Source: Mixophyes australis (lineage: Eukaryota; Chordata; Amphibia; Anura; Limnodynastidae). Taken from it: a stretch of 64,000 bases of DNA. Below the pieces are notes generated by a model that was given only the letters and a program-made list of their open reading frames with translations, was not told the origin of the DNA and did not search any database. This document shows, piece after piece, positions 34,841 through 45,862 of this stretch (within the stretch, counting starts at the first letter, position 1; each line of letters starts with the position of its first letter). The stretch covers positions 339,021,375 to 339,085,374 of the forward strand of contig JAVHZZ010000003.1 of the NCBI GenBank assembly GCA_036250195.1, given 5' to 3'. The position numbers and the translations under genes were made by a program.

Positions 34841-35069
34841 GTGGTCATATAGGATAAAACTTCATATTATAATCTCATCATTAAACATGAATCGTGCTTA
34901 TGTTAGTAACAAAACCTAAGATTTCTATTGATGGATCTCACAGCGTAATATCATCCTAAAATCAGGTGTTCAGGCGATTTTTGTGACAAGCATGGATGTA
35001 TCAATACTATCAAAGAGATAGTTATAAAGATATATATTTAATTAATGGGATAGTAGTAAAAAAAGTAAA

Positions 35070-35570
35070 ATAAATTTCTGCATCTGGATGAATTTCTGTT
35101 TCATTGGTTTCCATTTGCTAGACTGGTTTTATGTGGATAGGTGCCTCCGGAAGGGTAGTTTAGTCTCTTTTGCATATTATCGAAAAGTTCAGCTCCTTCC
35201 TGCATTGGTGTGTACAAGCAAAAATGGGATATGGAGGTATCGCCCACTATCTGGATAAAGTCTTATTCATAGGGCCGGTGGTGTGCGCAGACACACTGTA
35301 TGCTGCCCAGGCCTTGTTTTCGTCCTAGTTGTCCCTGAAGCATTAGAAGATGGAAGGCCTCTCGCCCTGTTGGTCTTCTCTGGACATTGAGATTGACACC
35401 TTAGTCGGTTGTTGTCATTTGCCCATGGATAAAGTGTCTAAGCTGCTTGCATTAATTCACCTGGCCCTGGCTTCTCATATGGTTCAGTTGCATCAGGTTC
35501 AGTCGCTCCTGGGTTCTTTTAATTTTGCCAAATCATCCCGAAGGGGAAGGTCTTCTGCAGGAAGCTGCAG
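35070..35570 (+). pseudogene. DIRS-like reverse transcriptase, C-terminal part
   Basis: Frame fragments read WFYVDRCL, then a KMGYGG/HYLD-type stretch (35226-35265) where the catalytic YLDD box of DIRS RT should be; here the second Asp is changed and the frame shifts. It continues with LDIEIDTLVGCCHLPMDKVS and VQLHQVQSLLGSFNFA (35385-35530), which are characteristic of the RT thumb in DIRS elements. The fingers and palm start are missing. Confidence 0.78.
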
Positions 35571-35689
35571 ATAGCTACCACTGGTTTCACACAATCTCAC
35601 GCCTGTCTTTGATGGAATAAATCAAAAGGGGACTTGTTTGAAATTCTTGATGGACTTTAACAGTGTCCACATTTTGCCTCCCCTGCAAA

Positions 35690-36062
35690 TTTCTAACCAC
35701 CAGCTGGACTTGCACACGGATGCTTTGGGTCCGTAGATTTTAACAGGGAGTGAGCCGCTCGTTGGCCAAAGTCTTGGCGTTGTACTAGTTTGGTACATAA
35801 TGTGCTAGAACTGTTTTCCATAGCGACGGAGCTGTGTTTGGTGCAGTTCAAGGGACGCAAAGTAGTTTTCTGGCGCAACAACTTAGGGGTCGTGCATTGT
35901 ATTAATAATCAGAGTGCTTCATTGCTGCCAGCAGTCAATTTATTGCGTCATCTTGTTTGGCGCTGTTTAGAACACAACATCCTATTTAGGGTAAAGCATT
36001 TTCTAGGCACAGACAATAACATCATGGATGCTTTTTCTCGGTTTCAAAGAAAGCGATTTTAG
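35690..36062 (+). pseudogene. DIRS-like RNase H domain
   Basis: Starts with NHQLDLHTDALG, where the Asp before Ala is the first RNase H carboxylate. The open part (35790-36062) has VLELFSIATEL with the Glu, KVVFWRNNLGVVHCINNQSA (the usual Asp-Asn of the CDN box is changed to Arg-Asn), and ends with a DNNIMDAFSRFQ block carrying the last Asp. The order is right, but a catalytic change and stops mark it as dead. Confidence 0.8.
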
Positions 36063-36099
36063 GACTTTGCCCTGCATGCCAATCTCAATGGCACCCAAT

Positions 36100-36850
36100 G
36101 TCCTTCTTTGTCTGAGCCATAGAATGGCTCGCCGAGACATCCTTGGTCCCTTCCATCAGGAAAGCTTATCATGCAGCCTGGCAGCAGTGGGTCCATTTCT
36201 TGGCATAGCGGTGTCGGCAAGATGCAGGTCAGTGCAACAACATGCTTGCCTTTATATGGGCCAAATACCAGAAGGGCGTCACTAAGACGTCCATGTATGC
36301 CTCCTTGGTGGGCATATATTTCATGGCCCACCCGCATGGATGGACAGATTTCACGAAAGGCTTCTTGATCTCTAAGGCTACCAAGGGATGAGCTGGAATG
36401 CACCCAGCAGTAGAAGGCGCTAGAAAGTCGGTGGATGCTGCGACAATTGATTGGCGCTCTTTCTGCTTTAACCAATAATGATTATGATTTATTTTTATTT
36501 AGTTTGGCTTTTTCTATAGCATTGTTTAGTGCATTTCAAGTGAGCAAGTTAGTGGCACAGTGGAAACATGCTGCTGTGGACACTGTTTGCTAGGCACATG
36601 ATCATAAATGTTAACCAAATTTATTGTAAACATTTTAGGCCCCTCTTTCCATATTTCAGTTTACTGCAATTTTCAAGGGTGCATTAGTGCAGGTGGGTTT
36701 AGACTAGGCCCTCTACAGTGCCCACTCTTTTAGGATTAGGGCGGCTAAATCCGTGGCTGAGGAAGGTTCTGCCATTGCTGTAATTAACTCCCTGGGCAAA
36801 TGGAAGTCAGATGCATACAAAACATACAATAGACCTAGGAGATAATGGTT
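36100..36850 (+). pseudogene. DIRS-like tyrosine recombinase
   Basis: The enzyme that would integrate a circular DNA intermediate. Frame pieces include KAYHAAWQQWVHFL, NNMLAFIWAKYQKGVTKTSM and SLVGIYFMAHPHGWTDFTKG (36165-36350), typical of the N-terminal SAM-like domain. They are followed by FSLAFSIALFSAFQVSKLVA near 36500-36560. A worn C-terminal SFRIRAA-like stretch near 36730 and KWKSDAYKTYNRP near 36800-36830 hold the HxxR and Tyr region. Several stops and shifts occur between them. The catalytic Tyr position is plausible in DAYKTY. Confidence 0.75.
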
Positions 36851-37000
36851 GTATGTCCAGTCCTCCCCCCTTACTCTTTTGGTAACCCAGGGCTTTGCTG
36901 CTTGTTGCTTTTAGCAAGGGCCTGGATCGATTCTTTCCAAGATTTCCCGCCAGATCTAAGCCTGATTTGCTAAGTGCCTGCGGAGATTTACGGGTATTTA

Positions 37001-37141
37001 TCATCTTAATCATCAACATTTATTTATAAAGCACCAGCAGATTCTGTAGCACTTTACAATTGGGAACAAACTGTATGTATTACCCAGTATTGTTTTATTA
37101 CTGAGAGGTAAGAGGGCCCTGCTCGCAAGCTTACAATCTAT
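37001..37141 (-). repeat. SINE/L2-tail-like insertion with target duplication
   Basis: Reverse complement of a repeat ending GCACTTTATAAATAAATG; contains GAGGGCCCTGCTCGCAAGC and GATTCTGTAGCACTTTACAA. Flanked by GGGTATTTA on both sides (36992-37000 and 37142-37150), a 9-bp target duplication. It is inserted in the DIRS-like element between the recombinase and the hydrolase region. Confidence 0.8.
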
Positions 37142-37239
37142 GGGTATTTACCTTTATATGGGTTACCGTTCACCCCCTTCTTCTCACCTACCATTGGTGG
37201 TTCCATTCTGCCCTGATGCAGGACTTGCTGTGGGAATGT

Positions 37240-37830
37240 CCGGCCATAGCCTGGATTTGACAGGGCGTTTATTTTGTTTTTGTTACTGAGTCCACGGTTC
37301 CAAAGATACGATTATGGGTGGTAGGTCATTGTTACATGTACTGAGCATCCAGGAACCACTTCGCTTGTTACAGGGACACCTTTTCCAATCTGGTGGACAT
37401 TAAATGGTTTAGGTAGGAGGGGAATTGGTTGGGCATCCCTTATTCCCCTCTTGTCTGGGGGACATAAACAGACACGGTGCACCTGATATACTGGTGATAC
37501 AAGGATTTAGGCTAGGGGAAATCCTTGGAGTTGTTAATGTCCATTAGGGAGTATCTGTGTACCATACAGGTGGAATGGCCAACGGTAACTTTATTCTAGT
37601 CTATTACTATTCCTAGGCTCTCCTGGAGGGCCAGCATACCAGCACATATTATGAGGACTCTCCTTTAGAAAGTCAACAGGTCTGCTGGGAGTATCATCAG
37701 GTCCTTTGGGGGGTTGCTCACACATCAATTACGGTGGATGGGGTTTATTTAGGACTGATGGAGTTCATCTCACAGATGAGGGTATTTGGCTATTTTTGGA
37801 GCAACTTTACTGGTGCTTTGAGGGGCGGGG
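37240..37830 (+). pseudogene. SGNH-hydrolase-like ORF of the DIRS-like element
   Basis: SGNH hydrolases are Ser/Gly/Asn/His esterases; accessory ORFs of this kind are known in vertebrate DIRS-order elements. Pieces in different frames fit the order: a GHSY/GHCY-like block near 37330, a GND-like block (HLGGNDLG type, here altered to a GFRLGE-like reading) near 37495-37515, an IPRLSWRASIPA stretch near 37605, and the His block DGVHLTDEGIWLF near 37760-37790 with its Asp and His kept. Many stops. The identity rests on the position after the recombinase and the block order. Confidence 0.6.
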
Positions 37831-38240
37831 GTAGTTATGTCAGTTATGTCACTTGGTGGCAAGGACTTCAGCCTGGCAGGAAAGCTTTTGCAGTCAGTGA
37901 CTAAGTCATACGGTGCTATCGCTGATCACCCGCAAGTCCCCATTGAAGCAACCTGTCTCTTGGTCTTTTTGTGTGGGGGACCCCTTCACCTGCTTTGTGT
38001 GGGCATGTCATTGTGAGCCCAGAAGGGGTGTAGTCACTATGACACCAGATTTAGCACCAGCCAATCGTAAAGGACTATGTTCTGGGACCAATTGTTAGTG
38101 CTTATAGGCCATACACCGTTGGGTTTTGCTATTAATTGTTAAGTGACTCACAATTTGCTTTCGCCCCCACCATTCTCTCTTTAATTCAATAAACTGTGAC
38201 CCGCCAAAATTTAAATTGTTGTATGTGTCTTTACTTATGG

Positions 38241-39091
38241 TTTAGAGTTTTAAATCTTAAAAGGTAAGAGAGATTTTGTGCAATGAAGAACAGGCATCAA
38301 CAGTATACATTTATAAGGTTTTCTAGAACAATGAATAATGTTATATTTATGAGAATAATTTATCACCTAAACTCCAAGTGTGAATATGAAGCTCAGAAAC
38401 ATTTCAAGACAAAAGCAATAGCAATCACCACTTTGATCTATATGTCTAATGTTTTTATCCATTAAGATTTCTTAAATGGATAATATATTTACCTGCTTGC
38501 ATGTAAATATTGCAAATCATTTTTATTGTTTCCATTGAAAGCAAATTGTTAAATTATGCTCATTATATTACAAAGTTTTGTTCGTTTAATTATTCAGAAC
38601 AAATGTTTTATGTGGTCACATTTCATTTTCAAATGCATTCCAGCTTTGATTCTTTCCTGTATAAATGTAATCACACAAAAGGGATGATCTATGTTTAATA
38701 TTAATAAACCACCTTTTAGTTGCCCCATCTGGAGTGTAAATAAAATAGTATTGGTTTGGGTGGGTCCTATGCTCCAGACTGGAGATAGGATTATTATGGG
38801 GAAAACCTATAACATATGTTATCTATTGCGTGTTGTACAGAATTATTCTTAAAAATTAAATAAATAAAACACTACATAAAACATACTTTCCAAAATATCA
38901 CATATCATCGGGTATATGGTCTGCTCAATTTAACTAATGAATGGAATCTGTTTTGGCAGAAGAGAGCACCCAACATGCTAACTTCTATTTATAAGAAGAA
39001 TACCAAAAGAAGAGTAGCAACATGTGAATATTGTACAGACAACTATGTAATTAAATCTGGTAGAAGAGAGTTTATTGACTTAAAGCCACTT
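38241..39091. other. unassigned AT-rich stretch
   Basis: I see no gene or named repeat. Confidence 0.3.
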
Positions 39092-39440
39092 GGGCAGCAG
39101 AGTGGCCTAGTGGTTAGCACTTCTGCCTCACAGCACTGGGGTCATGAGTTCAATTCCCGACCATGGCCTTATCTGTGTGGAATCTGTATGTTCTCCCTGT
39201 GTTTGAGTGGGTTTCCTCTCACACTCCAAAAACATACTGGTAGGTTAATTGGCTGCTATCAAAATTGACCCTAGTCTCTCTCTCTCTCTGTCTCCTTGTC
39301 AGTCTGTCTGTGTCTGTGTGTGAGTGTGTGTCTATATTAGGGAATTTAGACTGTAAGCTCCAATGGGGCAGGGATTGATGTGAGTGAGTTCTCTGTACAG
39401 CGCTGCGGAATTAGTGGTGCTATATAAATAAATGATGATG
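39092..39440 (+). repeat. V-SINE-type SINE, copy 5
   Basis: GGGCAGCAGAGTGGCCTAG head, GAGTTCAATTCCCGACC, core GTTCTCCCTGTGTTTGAGTG, a CT/TG-rich microsatellite middle, CAGCGCTGCGGAATTAG and a GATGATG tail. It lacks about 12 bp of the core present in copy 2 (the CTCCGGTTTCC part). Confidence 0.9.
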
Positions 39441-41421
39441 AAGTGGTTTTGGTTACACAATCTTCGAGGAGAAGTATGAGATCACATCCCATTCACTGTC
39501 CGATCATGAACTAGCCAAATATACATAAAAGATCATTTAAAAACTGAAAAACAGCAAAACTAGAGCACAAATTCTCTTTTGTGAAGTTAAATACCTATTT
39601 CTGCACAATACCACACAGATTTATGGGGAAGCATTTGTAGGACAAGATGGCAGTATATGTGGGGTGCAAGAGTTTGCTTCAGCCGACGGGAGGACAAAGG
39701 GTGTTCCCTGAAGAGTGTACATTAGACGCGTGAGTGAACCTCATTTTGCACCAATATGCAAAAAGAAGATTTCAAAGTGCGGCACAAGATTATTTAAATA
39801 AAATAAAGGAATGGAAAGCGTATATTTAAAGGGCACTTCCGTTTATAGGTCTTATACTAATACTAATACGCCATCTCTCTCTTCTTTGTCTGCATTTTTT
39901 TGCAGTTTGTAAATGACAGTTCTAGACCGTGAATACACTGCACTCACAGTTATACCTGGTCAGATGGTTCACGTGACTTTTTCAGCCAGCCATTGCATCT
40001 TAACAAATGAAGTTACACTGGTTTTTAAGTTTGTTTAATTTAGACGATAAATTATCCCTTACATATTAAGCACCTCTGCATATGTTCTACATGGTCCTGA
40101 ATTTACCCTTTGATGATTGTTTCATATCTAACATGTACCATAAAAAAGAGGCACTTTGATACTCATAGTTACCACCATTGAAACCTGGAGTACAATGAGC
40201 ATGTTAAGCCTGTCTAATGTACCAATAGCTTCATCTGCCCTAATAAGTCACTGGATGATCTTATGTCATCACCTCCAGTTACCTCTACCACTTTACCCAT
40301 ATGTTCCTAACATTCTTTTAAATATTCTTTCTTATGAATTCATCCTGGTTAACGGAGTAGACAAAGATTCTAATTAAGCACTGAACTGTGATATTTGTGC
40401 ATTATCTGTAGGGTAAATCAGGTGAAGCGCTCCAGATTCTATGTCTAAGTACACATGTACGCTGTACGCAGACACAGACCTTGAATCTAAAAGGAATAGT
40501 GCAAAAATACATTCCAGCTAGCATCATTCTTGTTGCAGTATATTTTAAAAACACTAATCTTTTAAAGTAAAACTGCAGGAAAAGCAGCTATATGTAAATG
40601 AATTTAAAACATTTGCACATATTTACTGTCCTTCGTAGTAAAATAAGTATCATTAATACTTTACAGTATTTCTATTAGGTAATATAGAGATACATAGGGA
40701 ACGTGTTCAGTATAGTTAACCTGAAAGTAAAAACCATACGATTCTTCCTGTTAATTCTCCTCAGTATGTACTTTTATGCTTGTTATCAGGTTTCCATATT
40801 GTTGTAGCTCCTATTAGCCAAGGAAATAACATACAAGAAAAATATTCCTGTCACATCCATTCTATTTTTAGACAATGTGTGGACAGCCACTGGAAATAAT
40901 GAGTGAGAAACATAAGCTCACTAGGCATGGCTTTAGGATAGATACAAATAGACCAATGTTGCTGGGTATATTTTTTATATTTTCAGAGGGATATTGCATT
41001 GCAGAACTTGAGCAAGAAGACATTTTAACCAGTTATATTTTATTTACTTCAAATGCAATAAGCCTTCAAGCATCAGTCATCTAATAAAGCGAAATAGCCA
41101 CAATGCCTGACCAATATAACAAGTTAATTTTATTTCTCTTTTTAATTCTTTTTATAATTAACATTCACAAATCCCCCTAAAATCCCATGTTTTCCAGAAC
41201 AGAATTTTTTTACTACCCTTCCATAGCATTATCTTTTGAATTATACCAACCTTCACCCCACTCCTGCATCATACCCAATTACCCATACTGCCTCATCGCT
41301 ACTCCAATCCACTCTAATATTCATGAACCTCTTACTTAGCTTAGCTTCCTAGTAATACCCTTAACTGGTTGCCATAAAATAAAAACTTTTAAATATGACA
41401 TAAATCATCTTTCCTACATCT
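39441..41421. other. unassigned
   Basis: I see no recognised gene or repeat. Confidence 0.3.
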
Positions 41422-41900
41422 TGTCACGGTACCGAGGCTTGGTGCCCCTATTATTGATCTCTGATAACCTGATTTCCTTTTAGCATAACAGTCAACTGGA
41501 GAGGAGGAAGTGAAACACAAACTAGTTGTAGTTTCAGAATCAGTTCTGAGGGTCTTCTCAGACTGCTCCTTTATTTATACCTAAGCTCGAGCATTAACTG
41601 GTTAACAACAAGTACATATAAGGACAAATCTTTCTTTGCGACAGTAAGTACATATAAGGAAATCTCTTTAGCTCAGCAAATATTTCTTTGCAATAGATAC
41701 ATATAAGGCAACATCCTTTTTCCAGTGCTGTGAAAATATCTTTCAGGCCGTTTGTTTTTAGTCTTGCATCCTGCAATTGTCTCTGGTCCATGGGAAGCAT
41801 TTGTTTTCTTCAAGGGCATAGTTCTCATATCTGTATAGTTCTTTAAAAGGTATTTCACACATATATTTGTACCTTTAATAACTATTCATTGATTTATACT
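41422..41900 (-). repeat. probable LTR (minus) with tandem repeats in U3
   Basis: On the minus strand a TATA box GGTATAAATAAAGG (about 41568-41581) is followed by about 150 bp ending CGGTACCGTGACA at 41422, the layout of R-U5. Upstream (41600-41710) are three imperfect copies of a unit containing TACATATAAGG and TTTCTTTGC, in the position of U3 enhancer repeats. The 5' edge is a guess and no target duplication was shown. Confidence 0.45.
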
Positions 41901-42059
41901 CTCACAATCTCAATCCTTCATCTAGCAGCTGGTGATATACCACCAAATCTAGGTTTCCCCCTCCGTCCTCCTCAACATCTCCAATACGCTTTATTCTGAT
42001 TCAGCACACTATAGAAATCTAGCAAACCTCAAACATCGCTTGTGTCCCATCACTCTCAA

Positions 42060-42530
42060 AATCCTTTAAATGTGCCTTTTGTACTGCAGGTTCTATCTGT
42101 AACAAACTAACCTCCATGTGTGACTTCTTCACCTCATATAACCTCAATCTTCTAGTAATAATAGAAACATGGCTCATACAGACAGTGCCTCAACTGCAGC
42201 CCTTTCCCAATGTGGTTTTACACTTCACCCACACCTCCAGGCCTGGGAGAAGACAAGGAGGTAGGGTTGGACTTCTCCTTTCCTCATGCTGCATATTCAT
42301 AGTTCTACCAACTGTTCCATCAATCATGTTCCCATCTTTTCATGTACAATCTACCAGAAATTCAAACACCATCTCTGTGTTTTGCTGCACCCCAAATATT
42401 AATTTACTGTTGTCTGTAATAAAAATTCCCCAAAATTCCTTGAACGTTTATCTGCCTGGATACCTCATTTCATGTCCTCTGACATTCCAACATCATATTA
42501 TGTGATTTTAACATTCTCCTTGTGCCTTCA
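42060..42530 (+). mobile_element. L2/CR1-like LINE fragment (endonuclease domain)
   Basis: A 129-codon frame (42116-42505) reads CDFFTSYNLNLLVIIETWL, which matches the second conserved block of the APE-type endonuclease of L2/CR1/Rex1-type LINEs, with the catalytic Glu in ETWL. Further blocks (GGRVGLLL; a GDFN-like stretch near 42505-42520) follow in order. The reverse transcriptase is absent, so it is a short relic. Clade choice is tentative. Confidence 0.7.
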
Positions 42531-42648
42531 TACTACTCTCTAAATATAAGTATTTATAAGGATTGTGCGTTGCGTTATATGTAGGCCATCTGACCACCAT
42601 CACTGCACTCACTATCGCCCTTGCGTAATATGCCTGATCCCAGGGGAG

Positions 42649-42937
42649 TCTATGGAATGTGGCTGGCAGTAGGGTAGTCTGTGAGAAACTGGAGGGAAGT
42701 AAGTTCAGAAGAAATTCTTATCTGCCGTCAAATTCTAGTTTCTATGTTTTTAAGGAGGTCAATGATTTAATTACTGCTAAATCTAAACAAATACTACTCC
42801 CTTCTTCCCCTAGACCTATTTGCTGCATTTGAAACCAATGTCCACTCACTGAAAACCACCACCACCACTTCAGGTGTCATGCTAGGGGGATATGTATAAT
42901 CTATGAAATGTGGCTGCTAGTAGGGTAGTCTGTGAGA
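42649..42937. repeat. 38-bp direct repeats about 250 bp apart
   Basis: TCTATGGAATGTGGCTGGC...GGGTAGTCTGTGAGA at 42649-42686 recurs at 42900-42937 with about three changes. The repeat is too long to be a target duplication; it may be a local duplication or two ends of an unrecognised element. Confidence 0.7.
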
Positions 42938-44020
42938 TGTGTTTGGCAATCACACTTGGCTACAACAGGGTCACTTTTATTATTAAAAAATAAAATAAAT
43001 TAAACACACATATTTTTTAATCACACAGACTAGTTTCTAACACAGAATCATTTCAGCATATTTTCGGAATCTGAAAAAATTGTAATGGGAATTTATTGGT
43101 TGAACCACTAAAGAAATGTGCTTAGTGAACATGCTAAGATTATTCAATACAATTGGAATCATTTAAACAAATAAAATAAAAAATAATAATAATAAAAAAA
43201 TATCGGAAAACAAATTGAGGTTAATAAGAGGCTATTTGTAAAGCTCCGGTTGTTTGTCCTTGCTTCACCTCAATCTCCACAAACTAAAGTGCAGATCAAT
43301 AGTAATCTGAATCCACAAAATTAAAGGGACATTACACTGAAACATTACCTATCTCATCACACTATGTCCTGTTCTTGTGCGTCTAAGATAGATGCTTTAT
43401 TAAATTTTAAAGCTCACACTCATCATAAAATGCAAAATAACACCACAATCGAAGCCATCTAGAAGCATTTTCATTTGTGCAGTTTATGGCATTTCTATGC
43501 TGTACGATTTATGGCGAAATTCACATGAATACAACTAGAAGTACTTGCTAAGAAGTGTCTGACAAAATTATGTGACTACAGTTGTAACTTGATGAGTTGG
43601 TAGATTGTGTATCATGAGAAAATATTAATATCTCTGTCCAGGCAGTCTATTGTGAAACTACTTCCACCAAGAGTAAAAAATGAATAAAAAGCAAAAAGCA
43701 CATTTATACAGGTAACCTACATTCCACTTTTATGTGTAGTTCATGTCACTGATAACATGTCAATGAAAAGAGGATGGTATACTATGAACCTTCTATTTTA
43801 CATTTATATAATAAAATTTCCTTTTTGAAAAACATCATTTTCCATCCATTCCCTAGATACAGATAATGCCTGCCAAGTGAAGATCTGTGGATCTATTTTG
43901 CTTATATTTTTAAGCCATGTTCCAATCAGATGAGATGTTGAGAATTATTATGTATCCTCTCAGTGATAAACACTCACAAATACACAGTGGAATCACATTA
44001 AATCGGGTGCACAAGTAACG
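42938..44020. other. unassigned
   Basis: AT-rich with no feature I can support. Confidence 0.3.
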
Positions 44021-44024
44021 AAGC

Positions 44025-44135
44025 AGAAAAGGTGCAGCAAGCCAAAGCAACCAATCAGATTCTCTCCTTTTATTACAACCTTGTTTAGAAAATTAAAGCA
44101 AACGTTTGATTGGTTATAATCGGTTAAGTATCTTT
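44025..44135. repeat. CCAAT-bearing hairpin MITE, copy 4
   Basis: AAAGCAACCAATCAGATTCT on the left is mirrored by GTTTGATTGGTTATAA on the right. The centre has drifted and the outer ends are not clear. Confidence 0.5.
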
Positions 44136-45087
44136 CATTAACTGGTTTCCTATATAGCAGTTTCCATATAGTATATGTCCCAACTGAGTTTCTTAGTATA
44201 ATAGATGGGAGTCCTCAATTTACCTCCTGGATTTAGTTCTTCTACTGCCAATTTGCAATAAATAACGCTGACTGCTTTGATACATGATGTGACACTACAA
44301 CATACATGATGTGTGTTTAGAGTGATGGCAGTGCTCTGCTTTTCAACCACAAGAGGGAGCCACCACATGAATAAAAGAATTCGATATGAATTCTGGGAAA
44401 AAGTAAAGAATTTCTACTTAAAAGGTCATGGTATACTAATGCCTATTAACTGCTGATACTTTATTCTTAGTATGTATTAATTGCAGCTAACTTTGCAGTG
44501 TAAATGTCACTTAAAAAAACAAAAAAGACAATTACTGTTGAATCACCATTTGGATAGATGATATCTGGTGTGACTAGTCTTGCCTTGCTAGTTTGTGTCT
44601 CATCAAGTGTTTTAAAGGCCAAGTCCACTTAGCTATTACTTGCCTCACTGTAAACGTTTGAGTCTGAATTCATTGTCAGACCACATTCTCTGCAATTTGA
44701 ATAATATTCTGCTCCCTCTGCCACATTATATGCTGATTGACAGTCCCAGCTCCAATGTTAATAGAGCTGCAACACTCAATAAAACAATCCTTGGGAAGAA
44801 AGGCGAGGTGTTTTTGGGCCCAACAAATGGGAAGGAATCTTGCCTGCTCCCATTCACATGGCCATGGATCGCTTAAGATTCAGACTTTTCATAATCCAGG
44901 CTCAATTTAAAAATGCAACTTGCATGCAGGTTGCGTTTGAAGATGAATCAGGCCCAGCATGTTTAAGTTATGGAGCTTTATGTTGTGCAATGGTTTTGAG
45001 ATCATTAGCTGTCAATTTGCTAGACAGAAACTAAAATTTTAGAAGTTTTGGGATTATTGACAGGAATAAACATCAGTGAAGGCAATG
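44136..45087. other. mostly unassigned; MITE end near 44945
   Basis: GATGAATCAGGCCCAGC near 44942-44958 is the terminus word of the GGGCCTGATTCATT families, here with no recognised partner end. I see no gene. Confidence 0.4.
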
Positions 45088-45089
45088 TA

Positions 45090-45300
45090 CAGGGTGATTC
45101 AAAAGTCGCAGTACACCCTTTTGTTTCAAAAACTCTACAGGAAATTGGGAAACCTGAATACTCCAGTAAGGTATGGGTGACGTGGTCTATCTTTTACGGT
45201 ATGTACCAAACATGGGCGCCATCTTGAAATCGGCCAATCGGCCCAATTCCTGTAGAGTTATTGAAATAAAAGGGTGTACTGCGACTTTTGAATCACCCTG
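45090..45300. repeat. mariner-type MITE, 211 bp, with TA target duplication
   Basis: Ends CAGGGTGATTCAAAAGTCGC and GCGACTTTTGAATCACCCTG are exact complements. The pairing continues with few mismatches for about 60 bp (to CTCTACAGGAA/TTCCTGTAGAG). TA lies on both sides (45088-45089, 45301-45302). No coding capacity. One of the best preserved elements in the window. Confidence 0.9.
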
Positions 45301-45734
45301 TATTGTCTATGTCTGATTAGAATTAGAAGAGGCAGTAGAGCATGCTGTTACCCTACCTATTATGGGTGAAAGATTCTAGAAAAGCCAATGCCATCTCATT
45401 AATAAACATGTCAGAAGTATATATTAAACCCCACAGAGACGATAATACTATGGACAGTTTGCTTTGTAATGAAATTGGCAAGCCAGAAGGAAGACATGGA
45501 AAAATTACAGCTATAAAAAGGATATTTATTTTAACAAAATTGGACTGCCTACATGAACTTATTACCACTCTGATCCTTTCGTCAAACTTGGTCCGTCACT
45601 AAAATATTGAAACAGTAAGATGTCATACCCAAGAAAAAGTATCTTCACTCAATAAAAATAACCAAATGCAGTGAAATGGCTATTGCCGTATATTTCCAGT
45701 AACCCTGACACCACTGGTAGCAGAAGTCTAAGGG

Positions 45735-45862
45735 GTAATTTTATCAAGCTGCGAGTTTCCAGCGGGTTTGAAAAGTTGAGATGTTGCCTATAGCAACCAA
45801 TCAGTTTTTAGTTCTTATTTATTTACTACATTGTACAAAATAATAGCTAGAATCATCAAGTC
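45735..45862. repeat. CCAAT-bearing hairpin MITE, copy 5 (left part)
   Basis: Left arm GATGTTGCCTATAGCAACCA followed by ATCAGTTTTTAG; the centre TACATTGTACAAAATAATAG is present and the right arm is lost after CTAGAATCAT. Confidence 0.8.

Larger units (their letters stand above)
35070..38240 (+). mobile_element. DIRS-like tyrosine-recombinase retrotransposon, degraded
   Basis: A 5'-truncated element of the DIRS order, which integrates by a tyrosine recombinase and not an integrase. Order on the plus strand: end of the reverse transcriptase (35070-35570), RNase H (35690-36060), tyrosine recombinase (36100-36850), SGNH-hydrolase-like region (37240-37830), then a tail with CAATAAACTGTGACCC (poly(A) signal near 38189). 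Frames are broken throughout. A SINE-like insertion splits it at 37001-37141. Whether it is DIRS proper or an Ngaro-type relative cannot be settled by eye. The terminal repeats are not resolved. Confidence 0.8.

Noticed and set aside
36059..36475. 138-codon minus-strand frame
   Set aside because: Antisense shadow of the DIRS-like tyrosine recombinase, whose motifs are read on the plus strand.
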